This document shows positions 33,905 to 46,632 of a stretch of DNA of 64,000 nt, piece by piece; positions within the stretch are counted from its first letter, which is position 1; each line of letters opens with the position of its first letter. This DNA is from CAVXNB01 sp963763085. Lineage in GTDB: Bacteria > Actinomycetota > Acidimicrobiia > Acidimicrobiales > Bog-793. The stretch is taken from the NCBI GenBank assembly GCA_963763085.1, contig CAVXNB010000001.1, forward strand, positions 186,001 to 250,000, given 5' to 3'. The notes beneath the pieces were generated by a model. It ran no database searches and had not been told where the DNA came from. It saw only the letters and a program-made list of their open reading frames with translations. The translations under genes and the position numbers were made by a program.

Positions 33905-35289
33905 ACGCGACCGCGATCGCCCAGGACGGTGCGGAACGGAGGTCGAGCGCGTTCCTCCGGGTGTACTACGGGCAGACCCGTTTCGACTTCGTTCGAAGAC
34001 GCAAATGGTGGTTCGGTGCGTCTGCGCTCGTGATCGCGGCGGGCCTGATCTCGCTCGGCGTGAAGGGCCTCAACTACAGCATCGAATTCGTCGGGGGCAC
34101 CTCGTGGCAGGTTCCCGCGCCGGGCGTGACCGTGAGCCAGGCCCAGGCCGCGCTGACGCCGCTGGGTCTCGGCGGCGCCACCATCACGGTGCTGGGGAGC
34201 GGGAGCACCCAAACCCTGAACGTGGAGGCGAAGCTCTCCAAGACCGCGAGCGCCCTCACCCGTGCCGAGACGAACGAGGTGGCCGTCGCTCTTGCCCACT
34301 TGACGCACAGGCCGGCGTCGGCGGTGTCGATCGAATACGTCGGCCCGACCTGGGGCGCCAACATCACCCACAAGGCGGTCGAGGCGCTGATCGTCTTCCT
34401 CATCGTGATCGGGGCCTACATCTCGATCTTCTTCGAGTGGAAGATGGCAATCGCGGCGATCCTGGCGGTCGCCCACGACATCATCATCACGGTGGGGATC
34501 TACTCTCTGGCGTCGTTCCTCGTGACGCCGGACACCGTCGTCGCGTTCCTGACCGTCCTCGGCTACTCGCTTTACGACACGATCGTCGTGTTCGACCGCG
34601 TTCGGGACAATTCGCGCGGGCTCGGCGCGACCGGAAAGCTGACGTACACCGACGTCGTCAACCTCTCGATGAACCAGACCCTCGCCAGGTCGATCAACAC
34701 CTCGCTCGTCGCGATCCTGCCCATTCTCGCCGTCCTCGTTCTCGGCGCCCAGATCCTCGGTGCCGTCACACTCGAGTACTTCGGCCTCGCCCTGCTGATC
34801 GGCCTGACGAGCGGGGCGTACTCGTCGATCTTCATCGCCTCGCCGCTGCTGGCGATGCTCAAGGAGCGCGAACCGCGTTACCGTGCCATCCGCGATCGGC
34901 TCGAGTCCCGTGGAACGGCCACGCAACTGCTGTCGCCGGCGGCCGTGGCAGCCGGCGCGCTGAGCACGGCCGACACCCCGAGCGGCGGCAAGCGCCGAGG
35001 CGGCGGTAAGGCGGCTCCGGCCCGTTCCACGACCCTGCGCCCGAGCGCGTCTCGCGCAACTGCGGTTGCCGACGCCGACGAACTCGAGGGGGAGTCGATC
35101 GAGGACGACGACACGGTCGCCGCGAACGGTGCGGCCGGGGGAACCGGGACCGGCCCAGCCGGCGCCAAACCGGGGGCCGCCGGCGGGCCGCGTGCGGGAG
35201 GGTCCCGTTCGGGTGGAGCTGTCCCGCGCAGCGGGGCGGCGGCTCGCCGTCCGCCGACCCGGCCGCGCAAGAAGGGTAAGCGCCGCTAG
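33901..35289 (+). CDS. secF: Protein translocase subunit SecF with long disordered tail
   Basis: The 462-residue protein has the SecF layout: first helix after RFDFVRRRKWWFGAS, the periplasmic domain with NYSIEFVGGTSWQV, then five helices containing VLGYSLYDTIVVFDRVRDNSR and NQTLARSINTSLVAIL, both diagnostic for SecF. Residues about 345-462 are a low-complexity tail rich in Ala, Gly, Pro and Arg, absent from compact SecF proteins. GTG 33901 overlaps the secD stop (GTGA). The gene completes the yajC-secD-secF unit. Confidence 0.93.
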   Translation: MNATAIAQDGAERRSSAFLRVYYGQTRFDFVRRRKWWFGASALVIAAGLISLGVKGLNYSIEFVGGTSWQVPAPGVTVSQAQAALTPLGLGGATITVLGSGSTQTLNVEAKLSKTASALTRAETNEVAVALAHLTHRPASAVSIEYVGPTWGANITHKAVEALIVFLIVIGAYISIFFEWKMAIAAILAVAHDIIITVGIYSLASFLVTPDTVVAFLTVLGYSLYDTIVVFDRVRDNSRGLGATGKLTYTDVVNLSMNQTLARSINTSLVAILPILAVLVLGAQILGAVTLEYFGLALLIGLTSGAYSSIFIASPLLAMLKEREPRYRAIRDRLESRGTATQLLSPAAVAAGALSTADTPSGGKRRGGGKAAPARSTTLRPSASRATAVADADELEGESIEDDDTVAANGAAGGTGTGPAGAKPGAAGGPRAGGSRSGGAVPRSGAAARRPPTRPRKKGKRR

Positions 35290-35304
35290 CCAAGCCGTGC
35301 CCCG

Positions 35305-35310
35305 TAGGCT
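35305..35310 (+). promoter_or_regulatory. Putative -10 box of serS, leaderless spacing
   Basis: TAGGCT, followed by GATC as at thrS, lies 8 nt before the serS GTG. No -35 box is evident. Confidence 0.45.
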
Positions 35311-35318
35311 GATCTGCT

Positions 35319-36560
35319 GTGATCGACATCCGGCTGGCACGGGAGCACCCGGATGAGTTCCGCCGGGCGTTGGCGCGCAAAGGGGCGGCTGAGGCCTTCG
35401 ACGACCTGCTGGAGGTCGACACGCGCTGGCGGGACCTCAGCACGAAAGTCGGCGAGCTTCGCAGCAGGACCCGGCCGAAGGGCAAGCCGACCCAGGAGGA
35501 GCGGGCAGCACTGGCGCTGCTCGGCCAGGAGCTGCGGGCAGCCGAGACCGAGCTCGATGCGCTCGAGCGGCGGCGCTCCGATCTACTCGGCGCCCTCCCG
35601 AATCCGCCTGACGCGACGGTGCCCGACGGCGTCACCGACGATGACGCCGTCGAGCTTCGCAGGGTCGGAACGCCTCCCGAGTTCCCGTTCCCGCCACGCG
35701 ACCACGTCGAGCTGACCCAGAGGTCGGCCGGTGGTCTGGACAGGCCCGGCTTCGACCTCGAGCGAGGCGCAAGGGTGGCCGGCGCCCGCTTCGTGTACCG
35801 GAGGGGTGCTGTGGCGCTGCTGGAGCTGTCGCTGTACCGCTATGCGATCGACCGGCTGGTGTCGCTCGGGTTCGAGCCGGTGCTTCCGCCCGTGCTGGTG
35901 CGTGAGTCCGCGATGTACGGAACGGGCTTCCTGCCCACCGACGAGGTCAACCTCTACCAGGTGCCGAGCGACGGCCTCTATCTCACCGGCACCTCCGAGG
36001 TGGCTCTCGCCGCCCTTCACCAGGGTGAGATCCTGCCGGCTGACGAGCTGCCGCTGCGCTACGCGGGCTACTCGACATGCTTCCGGCGCGAGGCCGGCGC
36101 AGCCGGACGCGACACCCGCGGGATCTTCCGGGTTCATCAGTTCGACAAGGTCGAGATGTTCTTCTTCGTCCGCCCGGAGCTGTCGCGAGAACATCACGAG
36201 GAGATCCTGGCGATCGAGGAGGAGCTCGTGGCGGACCTCGGGCTCGCCTACCGCGTCGTCGTGACGGCCGCCGGCGATCTCGGTCCTTCCGCCGCCAAGA
36301 AGTACGACGTCGAGGCTTGGATCCCGAGCCAGCACCGCTACCGGGAGATCACTTCCTGCTCGAATACGACCGACTACCAGGCGAGGCGGCTGAACGTCCG
36401 CTTCCGCGACGGCGATGCGTTGCGGTTCCCGCACACGCTGAACGGGACAGCGATGACGGCGAGATTCCTCATCGCCCTGCTCGAGTCGAACCAGGACGAG
36501 GCAGGGCACGTGACCGTGCCCGCCGTGCTCCACCCCTACGGGGCTCCCGAGCGGCTCTGA
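35319..36560 (+). CDS. serS: Seryl-tRNA synthetase
   Basis: The 413-residue class II enzyme charges tRNA-Ser. It has the N-terminal long coiled-coil tRNA-binding arm (about residues 25-95), motif 2 (YSTCFRREAGAAGRDTRGIFRVHQFDKVEMF) and motif 3 (NGTAMTARFLIALLESNQDEAGHVTVPAVL). GTG 35319 gives the family N-terminus MIDIRLAREHPDEFRRAL. Its final 92 nt overlap the 3' end of the convergent thiD gene. Confidence 0.95.
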   Translation: MIDIRLAREHPDEFRRALARKGAAEAFDDLLEVDTRWRDLSTKVGELRSRTRPKGKPTQEERAALALLGQELRAAETELDALERRRSDLLGALPNPPDATVPDGVTDDDAVELRRVGTPPEFPFPPRDHVELTQRSAGGLDRPGFDLERGARVAGARFVYRRGAVALLELSLYRYAIDRLVSLGFEPVLPPVLVRESAMYGTGFLPTDEVNLYQVPSDGLYLTGTSEVALAALHQGEILPADELPLRYAGYSTCFRREAGAAGRDTRGIFRVHQFDKVEMFFFVRPELSREHHEEILAIEEELVADLGLAYRVVVTAAGDLGPSAAKKYDVEAWIPSQHRYREITSCSNTTDYQARRLNVRFRDGDALRFPHTLNGTAMTARFLIALLESNQDEAGHVTVPAVLHPYGAPERL

Positions 36561-37452
36561 GCCGTGGGGGCGGGGGCATCCGGGGCGTATCCGGGGCATC
36601 CGCGCCATACGCGCCAGCCCGGCTTGCTGGGCCGGGTCCGCCGAGTCGGCTGCTTGGCCTACCGAGCTGATCGAGCGGGCCGTGGCCGGCGCCGAGACGC
36701 CACTTCGAGCTTCTCCGGATCGCCTCGGTCACGAACTTCTTGGCTGCAAAGGCGGCTTCGAGCGGCTCGAGACCGAGCGCGAGGTTGGCCGCGATCGCGG
36801 CCGAGAACGTGCAACCTGTGCCGTGCACGTTCGGGGTGTCGACCCACTGCGCCCGCAGGAGCGTGACGGAGCGGCCGTCGAACGCGACGTCGATGGACTC
36901 CTCGCCGCGTCGATGGCCTCCCTTCACGATGACCAGCTGAGACCCGAGGCGATGAAGCTCGCGGGCCGCGCCCTCCATGGCCTCGAGATCGTCGACCGGG
37001 GCGCCCGTGAGCAGCGCGGCTTCCGGGAGGTTCGGGGTGGTGACGGTCGCATGGGCGAGCAGGCCCCGGTAGGCGCCGGCGACGTCGTCGCCCGAGAAGA
37101 GCGGGTCGCCCGACGAAGCCACCAGCACGGGGTCGACGACGAGTGGCGGCAGTCGTCCTGCCGCACCCCTGGACACCAGAAACTCCACGATCCCCGCCGC
37201 AGCCAACATCCCCGTCTTGGCCGCGCGCACGTCCAGGTCTTCCAGCACCGCGTCGAACTGTGCGGCCACCATGGCGGGAGCCATGGCGACGATGTCGCGG
37301 ACCCCGACCGTGTTCTGAGCCGTGACCGCCGTCACGACGAGCGTCCCGAAGACGCCGTGGGCACCGAAGGTCCGCAGATCGGCTGCGATCCCGGCGCCAC
37401 CGCCGGAATCGGTGCCCGCGATCGTGAGCGCGACCTTCGGGGTGGGTGTCAC
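36469..37452 (-). CDS. thiD: Hydroxymethylpyrimidine/phosphomethylpyrimidine kinase with C-terminal extension
   Basis: The 327-residue ribokinase-like enzyme phosphorylates HMP and HMP-P in thiamine synthesis. VALTIAGTDSGGGAGIAADLRTF, TVVTAQNTVGV-like sequence, DPVLVASSG, NLPEAALLTG, VKGGHRRGEESIDVAFDG and the anion-hole DTPNVHGTGCTFSAAIAANLALG are all present. The family normally ends around GAGHGPLDQL (about residue 265). Here about 55 further residues, rich in Pro and Arg, continue antisense into serS before a stop is met. GTG 37452 overlaps the thiG stop (GTGA). It is last in the thiO-thiS-thiG-thiD run. Confidence 0.9.
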   Translation of the reverse strand: MTPTPKVALTIAGTDSGGGAGIAADLRTFGAHGVFGTLVVTAVTAQNTVGVRDIVAMAPAMVAAQFDAVLEDLDVRAAKTGMLAAAGIVEFLVSRGAAGRLPPLVVDPVLVASSGDPLFSGDDVAGAYRGLLAHATVTTPNLPEAALLTGAPVDDLEAMEGAARELHRLGSQLVIVKGGHRRGEESIDVAFDGRSVTLLRAQWVDTPNVHGTGCTFSAAIAANLALGLEPLEAAFAAKKFVTEAIRRSSKWRLGAGHGPLDQLGRPSSRLGGPGPASRAGAYGADAPDTPRMPPPPRLRAAREPRRGGARRARSRALPRPGSTRAGR

Positions 37453-38246
37453 CGACCTGGGTCGTGGAAGTCGGCCAGGGCCTCGAAGGAGCTCGAGGCT
37501 TCGGCGTGGTAGCGCTTCGGGATGCGGCCCGCCTGACGTGCCTCGTGCCCCGCCTCTACCGCCAGGGCGAAGGCCCTCGCCATCTGCTCCGGGTCGCGGG
37601 CGCGGGTGATGGCGGAGGCGACCATGACGCCGGCGCATCCGAGTTCCATCGCGATTGCAGCGTCAGACGCCGTACCTACGCCGGCGTCGAGCACTACCGG
37701 AACAGAAGCCGCCTCGGCGATCATCGCCAGGTTGTGCGGATTGCGGATGCCGAGCCCGGAGCCGATGGGAGCACCGAGAGGCATGACGGCGGCGCAGCCG
37801 GCGTCCTCCAGCCGCCGGGCGAGAATGGGATCGTCGTTCGTGTAGGCGAGTACCACGAAGCCGTCTCCCACCAGCTCCTCAGCGGCGTCCAGAAGCTCCA
37901 CCGCATCGGGCAACAGGGTGATTTCGTCCCCGATGACCTCGAGCTTGACCCAGGTGGTGCCGAGCGCTTCGCGGGCCAGGTGGGCGGTGAGCACGGCGTC
38001 GCGTGCCGTGAAGCACCCGGCGGTGTTCGGGAGCACGCGGACCTGGCGCCTGGCGAGCACGTCGAGGATGGAACCTCGGGCGCCGGCGTCGACACGGCGG
38101 AGAGCCACGGTCACGACGGAGGTCTCGGAGGCGACGATCGCCCGGTCGAGCAGCTCGAGGCTCGGAATGCCGCCGCTGCCCAGGATCAGTCGTGACTCGA
38201 GGGTCTCGCCGGCGATGACGAGACCTTTGGTGGAGGTGTCCGTGAC
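37449..38246 (-). CDS. thiG: Thiazole synthase, start codon not standard
   Basis: ThiG builds the thiazole ring from DXP, dehydroglycine and ThiS-thiocarboxylate. Family sequence begins immediately after the thiS stop with residues TDTSTKGLVIAGETLESRLILGSGG, followed by the Schiff-base lysine region WVKLEVIGD, and VVLDAGVGTASDAAIAMELGC near the C-terminus. In that frame the first codon after the stop is GTC and no ATG, GTG or TTG occurs until GTG 38114, which would delete about 44 conserved residues. So either a rare start is used or one base is wrong, for example GTC for GTG. The enzyme itself looks intact (up to 265 residues). Confidence 0.85.
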   Translation of the reverse strand, partial: VTDTSTKGLVIAGETLESRLILGSGGIPSLELLDRAIVASETSVVTVALRRVDAGARGSILDVLARRQVRVLPNTAGCFTARDAVLTAHLAREALGTTWVKLEVIGDEITLLPDAVELLDAAEELVGDGFVVLAYTNDDPILARRLEDAGCAAVMPLGAPIGSGLGIRNPHNLAMIAEAASVPVVLDAGVGTASDAAIAMELGCAGVMVASAITRARDPEQMARAFALAVEAGHEARQAGRIPKRYHAEASSSFEALADFHDPGR

Positions 38247-38447
38247 TCAGCCCCCCTGGGCGGCGGTCAGCACTTCGAGGGAGTCGTCCATGCCGAGCTT
38301 CGTCGTTCCCCACGCGCTTCGGGGCACGACCTCTCCGTTGAGCGCGACGGCGATGCCCGCAGACCCGACAGCCAACTGCTCCAGCACCGTCTCGACCGTA
38401 GCGCCCGGGTCGAGCTCGACCTGCTCGCCGTTCACGGCGACGATCAC
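38247..38447 (-). CDS. thiS: Sulfur carrier protein ThiS
   Basis: The 66-residue ubiquitin-like protein carries sulfur as a C-terminal thiocarboxylate. It begins VIVAVNGEQVELDPGATVETVLEQL and ends in the essential diglycine (AAQGG). GTG 38447 overlaps the thiO stop (GTGA). It is directly followed by thiG in the same frame, separated by a single TGA; a fusion would block the diglycine, so the stop is expected. Confidence 0.9.
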   Translation of the reverse strand: MIVAVNGEQVELDPGATVETVLEQLAVGSAGIAVALNGEVVPRSAWGTTKLGMDDSLEVLTAAQGG

Positions 38448-39577
38448 GTTCCCGCTTCCCGATCGGGCGAGAAGGGCGCGGCCCAAAGGGGAGCGGGCTT
38501 GTCGGCCAGCACCGTCGCGACGACGCTTGCGCTGACCGGAGCGAGCAGGATGCCGTTGCGGTAGTGGCCGGAGGCGATGACGAGTCCCTCGATCGAGCCT
38601 TTCCCGAGGTAGGGGGCGTTGTCGGGCGTGCCGGGTCTCAGCCCGGCTGCGGTCTCGACGAGCTCGGCTTCGGCGATCGCTGGCAGGATCGCCTGGGCGT
38701 CGCGTAAGAGCGTGTAGACCGCGCCGGCGGTGACCGAGGTGTCTTCGCCGCGCTCTTCGACCGTGGCGCCGCAGACCAGCTCCCCGTCGACCCGGGGAAC
38801 GAGGTAGAGCGAGCTGCCCTGGACGATCCCGCGGACATTGCGCTCCGGCAGCGGGAGCTCCGGCGGGAACCGCAGCCGCAGGATCTGGCCTTTCACCGGC
38901 CGGACCGGCGGGATCGCCCCGGGTGGGAGGCCGCCGATAGCCGACATCCGGGCGCCGGCCGCGAGCACGACTTGCGGGGAGAGGATCTCGGAGCCGCCCG
39001 AGCACGCCACACCCAGCACTCGGTCCGCGTCGGTCAGCACCCGATCTACGTGATCGTCGACGAGCTTGACGCCGGCCCGCTGACAGGCCTCGGCGAGAGC
39101 GCGGACGAGCCGCCGGGGATCAGCCTGATGGTCGCCGGGTACGAGAATCCCGCCCCGGATCCGCGGGCTGAGCAGCGGCTCGAGACGGCGGCAGTCGGAG
39201 GGTCCGCACCAGGTGGAGGCGAGGCCGAGCTCGACCTGGAACCGATGTAGGTCCTCGAGCACCGCCTTGTCGCCGGCGTCGGCAGCCACGGCGAGGGTGC
39301 CACAAGGCCGGTAGCCGACCTCGAGGTCGCTGGCCGCTTCGATCTCGGCGGCGAAGGCCGGCCAGGCATCGGCGGCGCGGAGGTTGAGCTCGAGCAGGGC
39401 CTCCTCGTTGTAATGCACCTCTGTGACCGGCGCGAGCATCCCGGCCGCGGCCCATGACGCGCCCGAGCCCGGCGACGGATCCACCACCACGACCTCGAGC
39501 CCCTCGCGAGCTGCGTACCACGCGGCCGAGAGCCCGATCACGCCTCCTCCGACGATGACGGCGTCAGGATGCCCCAC
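38444..39577 (-). CDS. thiO: Glycine oxidase ThiO (FAD-dependent)
   Basis: The 377-residue flavoprotein oxidises glycine to iminoglycine for thiazole synthesis. The FAD site AVIVGGGVIGLSAAWYAAREGLEVVVVD is at the N-terminus, GSGASWAAAGMLAP follows, and the C-terminus has GLRPGTPDNAPYLG and ASGHYRNGILLAP, typical of the DAO family member ThiO. I choose GTG 39577 because a TAGGAT -10 box lies 7 nt upstream; a farther GTG at 39631 would add 18 residues but would overlap the divergent promoter. No TPP riboswitch is visible. Confidence 0.87.
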   Translation of the reverse strand: MGHPDAVIVGGGVIGLSAAWYAAREGLEVVVVDPSPGSGASWAAAGMLAPVTEVHYNEEALLELNLRAADAWPAFAAEIEAASDLEVGYRPCGTLAVAADAGDKAVLEDLHRFQVELGLASTWCGPSDCRRLEPLLSPRIRGGILVPGDHQADPRRLVRALAEACQRAGVKLVDDHVDRVLTDADRVLGVACSGGSEILSPQVVLAAGARMSAIGGLPPGAIPPVRPVKGQILRLRFPPELPLPERNVRGIVQGSSLYLVPRVDGELVCGATVEERGEDTSVTAGAVYTLLRDAQAILPAIAEAELVETAAGLRPGTPDNAPYLGKGSIEGLVIASGHYRNGILLAPVSASVVATVLADKPAPLWAAPFSPDREAGT

Positions 39578-39584
39578 AAGGGCG

Positions 39585-39590
39585 ATCCTA
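39585..39590 (-). promoter_or_regulatory. Putative -10 box of the thiOSGD operon, leaderless spacing
   Basis: On the reverse strand TAGGAT is followed by 7 nt and the chosen thiO GTG. A leaderless transcript leaves no room for a TPP riboswitch. Confidence 0.45.
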
Positions 39591-39647
39591 CGGCCGGCGG
39601 GCTCACGCCCTGAAGCAGATGTTCGCAGCACGGGTGCGGGAGAGGGT

Positions 39648-39653
39648 TACGCT
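39648..39653 (+). promoter_or_regulatory. Putative -10 box of the DUF2510 gene, leaderless spacing
   Basis: TACGCT lies 6 nt before the GTG at 39660. Together with the thiO box it makes a compact divergent promoter in an 82-bp gap. Confidence 0.45.
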
Positions 39654-39659
39654 CGGCGT

Positions 39660-40301
39660 GTGCACGCGCAAGGTCTGGTCGGCACGATCGACGGCTACAG
39701 CGACGGCCTCGTCATCACCTCGCTCGTCATCGATGTCGTCTTCGGAATCGGAGGCTATTTCTTCTCGGAGCGTTACCGCCGGACCCGCGGCGTCACGCCC
39801 TGGAGACTGCCGTCCGCGCTCTGGGCCGTGCTGCTCTTCTTCACCTCGCTCATCGGAGCGGTGGTGTATCTCGTTGCCTGTTTCACGACGCGGCCCGGCA
39901 CAGGAACGTGGACGGGCGCGCCGACGCCGCCGCGCGACGGGTGGAACCCGCCCCCGGCCGGCGGCTGGAACCAGCCGGCACCTCAGGGCTGGGACCCCCC
40001 CGTTCCGGGCGGGTGGGGAGTACCGGTGCCAGGCTCGCCGGGACCCGCACCTCCCGGGGGTTGGGAGGGGCCGCCGCCACCGGGGACTGCGTTTCCCGGG
40101 TTCGGCGCGCCGGGCGCGGCGTCTGACGCCACGTTGCCGGCGTCAGGTATCCCGGTGCCTCCGCCTCCGCCTCCGCCGCCCCCTCCACCGAGGTCCTGGC
40201 TCCCGGACCCCGGCGGTCGCCACGAACTGCGCTACTGGGACGGCACGAAGTTCACCGAGCACGTGGCTGACGCCGGAAAGATCAGCGTCGACCCACTCTG
40301 A
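39660..40301 (+). CDS. Membrane protein with C-terminal DUF2510 domain
   Basis: The 213-residue protein has two hydrophobic segments (about residues 16-36 and 50-74), a proline/glycine/tryptophan-rich linker containing a run of ten or more prolines, and a C-terminal DUF2510 domain (WLPDPGGRHELRYWDGTKFTEHV). DUF2510 is a short actinobacterial domain of unknown role, usually cytoplasmic and joined to membrane segments. The start follows from the -10 box 6 nt upstream and from overlap avoidance with thiO. Function is unknown. Confidence 0.75.
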   Translation: MHAQGLVGTIDGYSDGLVITSLVIDVVFGIGGYFFSERYRRTRGVTPWRLPSALWAVLLFFTSLIGAVVYLVACFTTRPGTGTWTGAPTPPRDGWNPPPAGGWNQPAPQGWDPPVPGGWGVPVPGSPGPAPPGGWEGPPPPGTAFPGFGAPGAASDATLPASGIPVPPPPPPPPPPPRSWLPDPGGRHELRYWDGTKFTEHVADAGKISVDPL

Positions 40302-40343
40302 CGACCGGATCGCCGGCGACGGCGGCCCGCTGGGACATCCGTG

Positions 40344-40349
40344 TATTCT
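40344..40349 (+). promoter_or_regulatory. Putative extended -10 box for gltBD
   Basis: TGTATTCT (with TATTCT as the hexamer) lies 57 nt upstream of the gltB ATG. The same TATTCT hexamer precedes pgsA. Confidence 0.4.
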
Positions 40350-40406
40350 TCAGCGTTACTTGCTGGGCCAAGGGCGTCCCGGCGGTCGAGCACCTCGAGG
40401 ACGCCA

Positions 40407-44955
<4,549 letters not shown>

Positions 44956-44963
<8 letters not shown>

Positions 44964-46620
44964 CCCTCGGGGATTCCTGCGTTTCGGGCGGTCCGGCCCG
45001 CTCCGCCGGCCGGTCGAGACCCGCGTTCAGGACTGGCGGGAGGTCTACCTGCCGTTCGGGCCGCGCGAGCTGACCGAGCAGGCCGCACGCTGCATGGACT
45101 GCGGTATCGCCTTCTGCCACGAAGGCTGCCCCCTAGGAAACCTGATCCCCGAATGGAACGACCTCGTCCACCGCGGGCGCTTCGCGGAGGCAAGCGACCG
45201 GCTGCACGCGACGAACAACTTTCCTGAGCTCACGGGCCGGCTCTGCCCGGCGCCCTGCGAGGGGTCGTGCGTGCTCGGGCTCATCGCCGAGCCGGTGCTC
45301 ATCAAGCAGGTCGAGCTCGAGATCGCGGAGTGGGCCGCCGGCTCCGGGTCGTTGGCGCCCCGGCAGGTGACGCACAGGACCGGGAACCGGATCGCCGTCG
45401 TCGGCTCGGGGCCGTCAGGGCTCGCCGCTGCGCAGCAGCTCACCCGGGCCGGGCACGCGGTCGTCGTCTTCGAGCGTGCCGAACGCATCGGCGGGCTGCT
45501 CCGCTACGGCATCCCCGAGTTCAAGCTCGAAAAGGCCGTGCTCGACCGCCGGCTGGCACAGATGGAGGAAGAAGGGACCGAGTTCCGCGTCCGGTCGGCC
45601 GTCGGGACGCCGGCCTCGCTCGCCGAGCCGGAGGTTCCCGGTGCTGCCGCTGGGGATGCGTCCGTGATCGCCGTCGCGGAGCTGCGTAGGGAGTTCGACG
45701 CAATCGTGCTCGCCGCCGGCGCCACCCGCCCACGCGACCTGCTGGTGCCGGGACGGGATCTTCGCGGGATCCATTTCGCGATGGACTACCTCAAGCCTGC
45801 GAATCTCGTCTGCGAGGGGGTGCTCGAGGCCTCGCCGATCAGCGCCGCCGGCAAGCGTGTCGTCATTGTCGGAGGCGGCGACACGGGCGCCGACTGCCTC
45901 GGCACGGTGCACCGGCAGGGCGCGGTCGCGGTCTCGCAGCTCGAGATCCTGCCCATGCCGGGGTCAGGCCGCGCCGCTGACAACCCCTGGCCGACCTGGC
46001 CGGTGATCCTTCGCACGTCCTCGGCGCACGAGGAGGGAGGCGAGCGCCTGTTCTCGGTTGCGACGACCGAGTTCGTCGACGATGGGTCGGGGGCGATTCG
46101 GGGGTTGCGCCTCCAGCAGGTCGAGACGGGGACCGTCGACGGTCGCCCCGCCTTCGTACCGGTGCCCGGAAGCGAGTTCGAACTAGAAGCCGACCTCGTC
46201 CTGATCGCCATGGGTTTCCTCGGACCGGAGGTCAACACCTGGGTGGCAGAGCTCGGGCTCGAGCTCGACGCACGCGGCAACGTCGCTGTGGATGCGTCTT
46301 TCGCGACGACCGCTGGCGGGGTCTTCGCCTGTGGCGACATGGTGCGCGGGCAGAGTCTGATCGTCTGGGCGATCGCGGAGGGCCGGTCCGCCGCCGCCGG
46401 CGTCGATCGCTACCTGACCGGGCGGGCGGACCTGCCGGCGCCGATCTTTCCGGGACAGCTGGCGCTGCAGCTGAGCTTGCTGAGCTTCGCTGAGCTCCGG
46501 CGCTCCGCCCGGTCGGGTCGGGGAAAGGGGGCGCAGGGCTCGGGGACTGTTCATTTTTCGCCAAACTTGCCTCCAATCGAGATTGCGACTGGTCGCAATC
46601 TGTTTCGGAAGCAAGTTTGA
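44956..46620 (+). CDS. gltD: Glutamate synthase small subunit, C-terminus extended into a repeat
   Basis: The 554-residue flavoprotein passes NADPH electrons to GltB. It has the two [4Fe-4S]-type cysteine groups (CMDCGIAFCHEGCPLGN and CPAPCEGSC), the FAD site VVGSGPSGLAAAQQL, the NADPH site VVIVGGGDTGADC and CGDMVRGQSLIVWAI near the end. Family proteins end soon after DLPAPIFPG. Here about 50 more residues follow, and the last 18 (NLPPIEIATGRNLFRKQV) are encoded by the nested-palindrome element at 46551-46631, which also supplies the stop codon. The extension probably has no catalytic role. Confidence 0.92.
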
Positions 46621-46631
46621 AAAGAAATTGG
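46551..46631. repeat. Nested-palindrome element, copy 2
   Basis: AAACTTGCCTCC (46563-46574) pairs with GGAAGCAAGTTT (46607-46618), with one C:A mismatch, around an inner perfect hairpin GATTGCGAC-TG-GTCGCAATC (46581-46600). Both outer and inner sequences match copy 1 at 29226, as do the 6-nt left spacer (RATCGA) and the TG loop. The right spacers differ in sequence but keep the same length. It lies between the convergent gltD and GGDEF-EAL genes and overlaps the gltD 3' end, so it may also act as a bidirectional terminator. Confidence 0.75.
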
Positions 46632-46632
46632 A

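Noticed and set aside
38247..38447. A ThiS-ThiG fusion protein, as the two are in the same frame.
   Set aside because: A TGA separates them, and ThiS must end in a free diglycine to work. The real anomaly is the missing thiG start codon.
39578..39659. A TPP riboswitch ahead of the thiamine operon.
   Set aside because: The gap is 82 bp and divergent, with -10 boxes 6-7 nt from each start. No TPP-aptamer sequence is visible.
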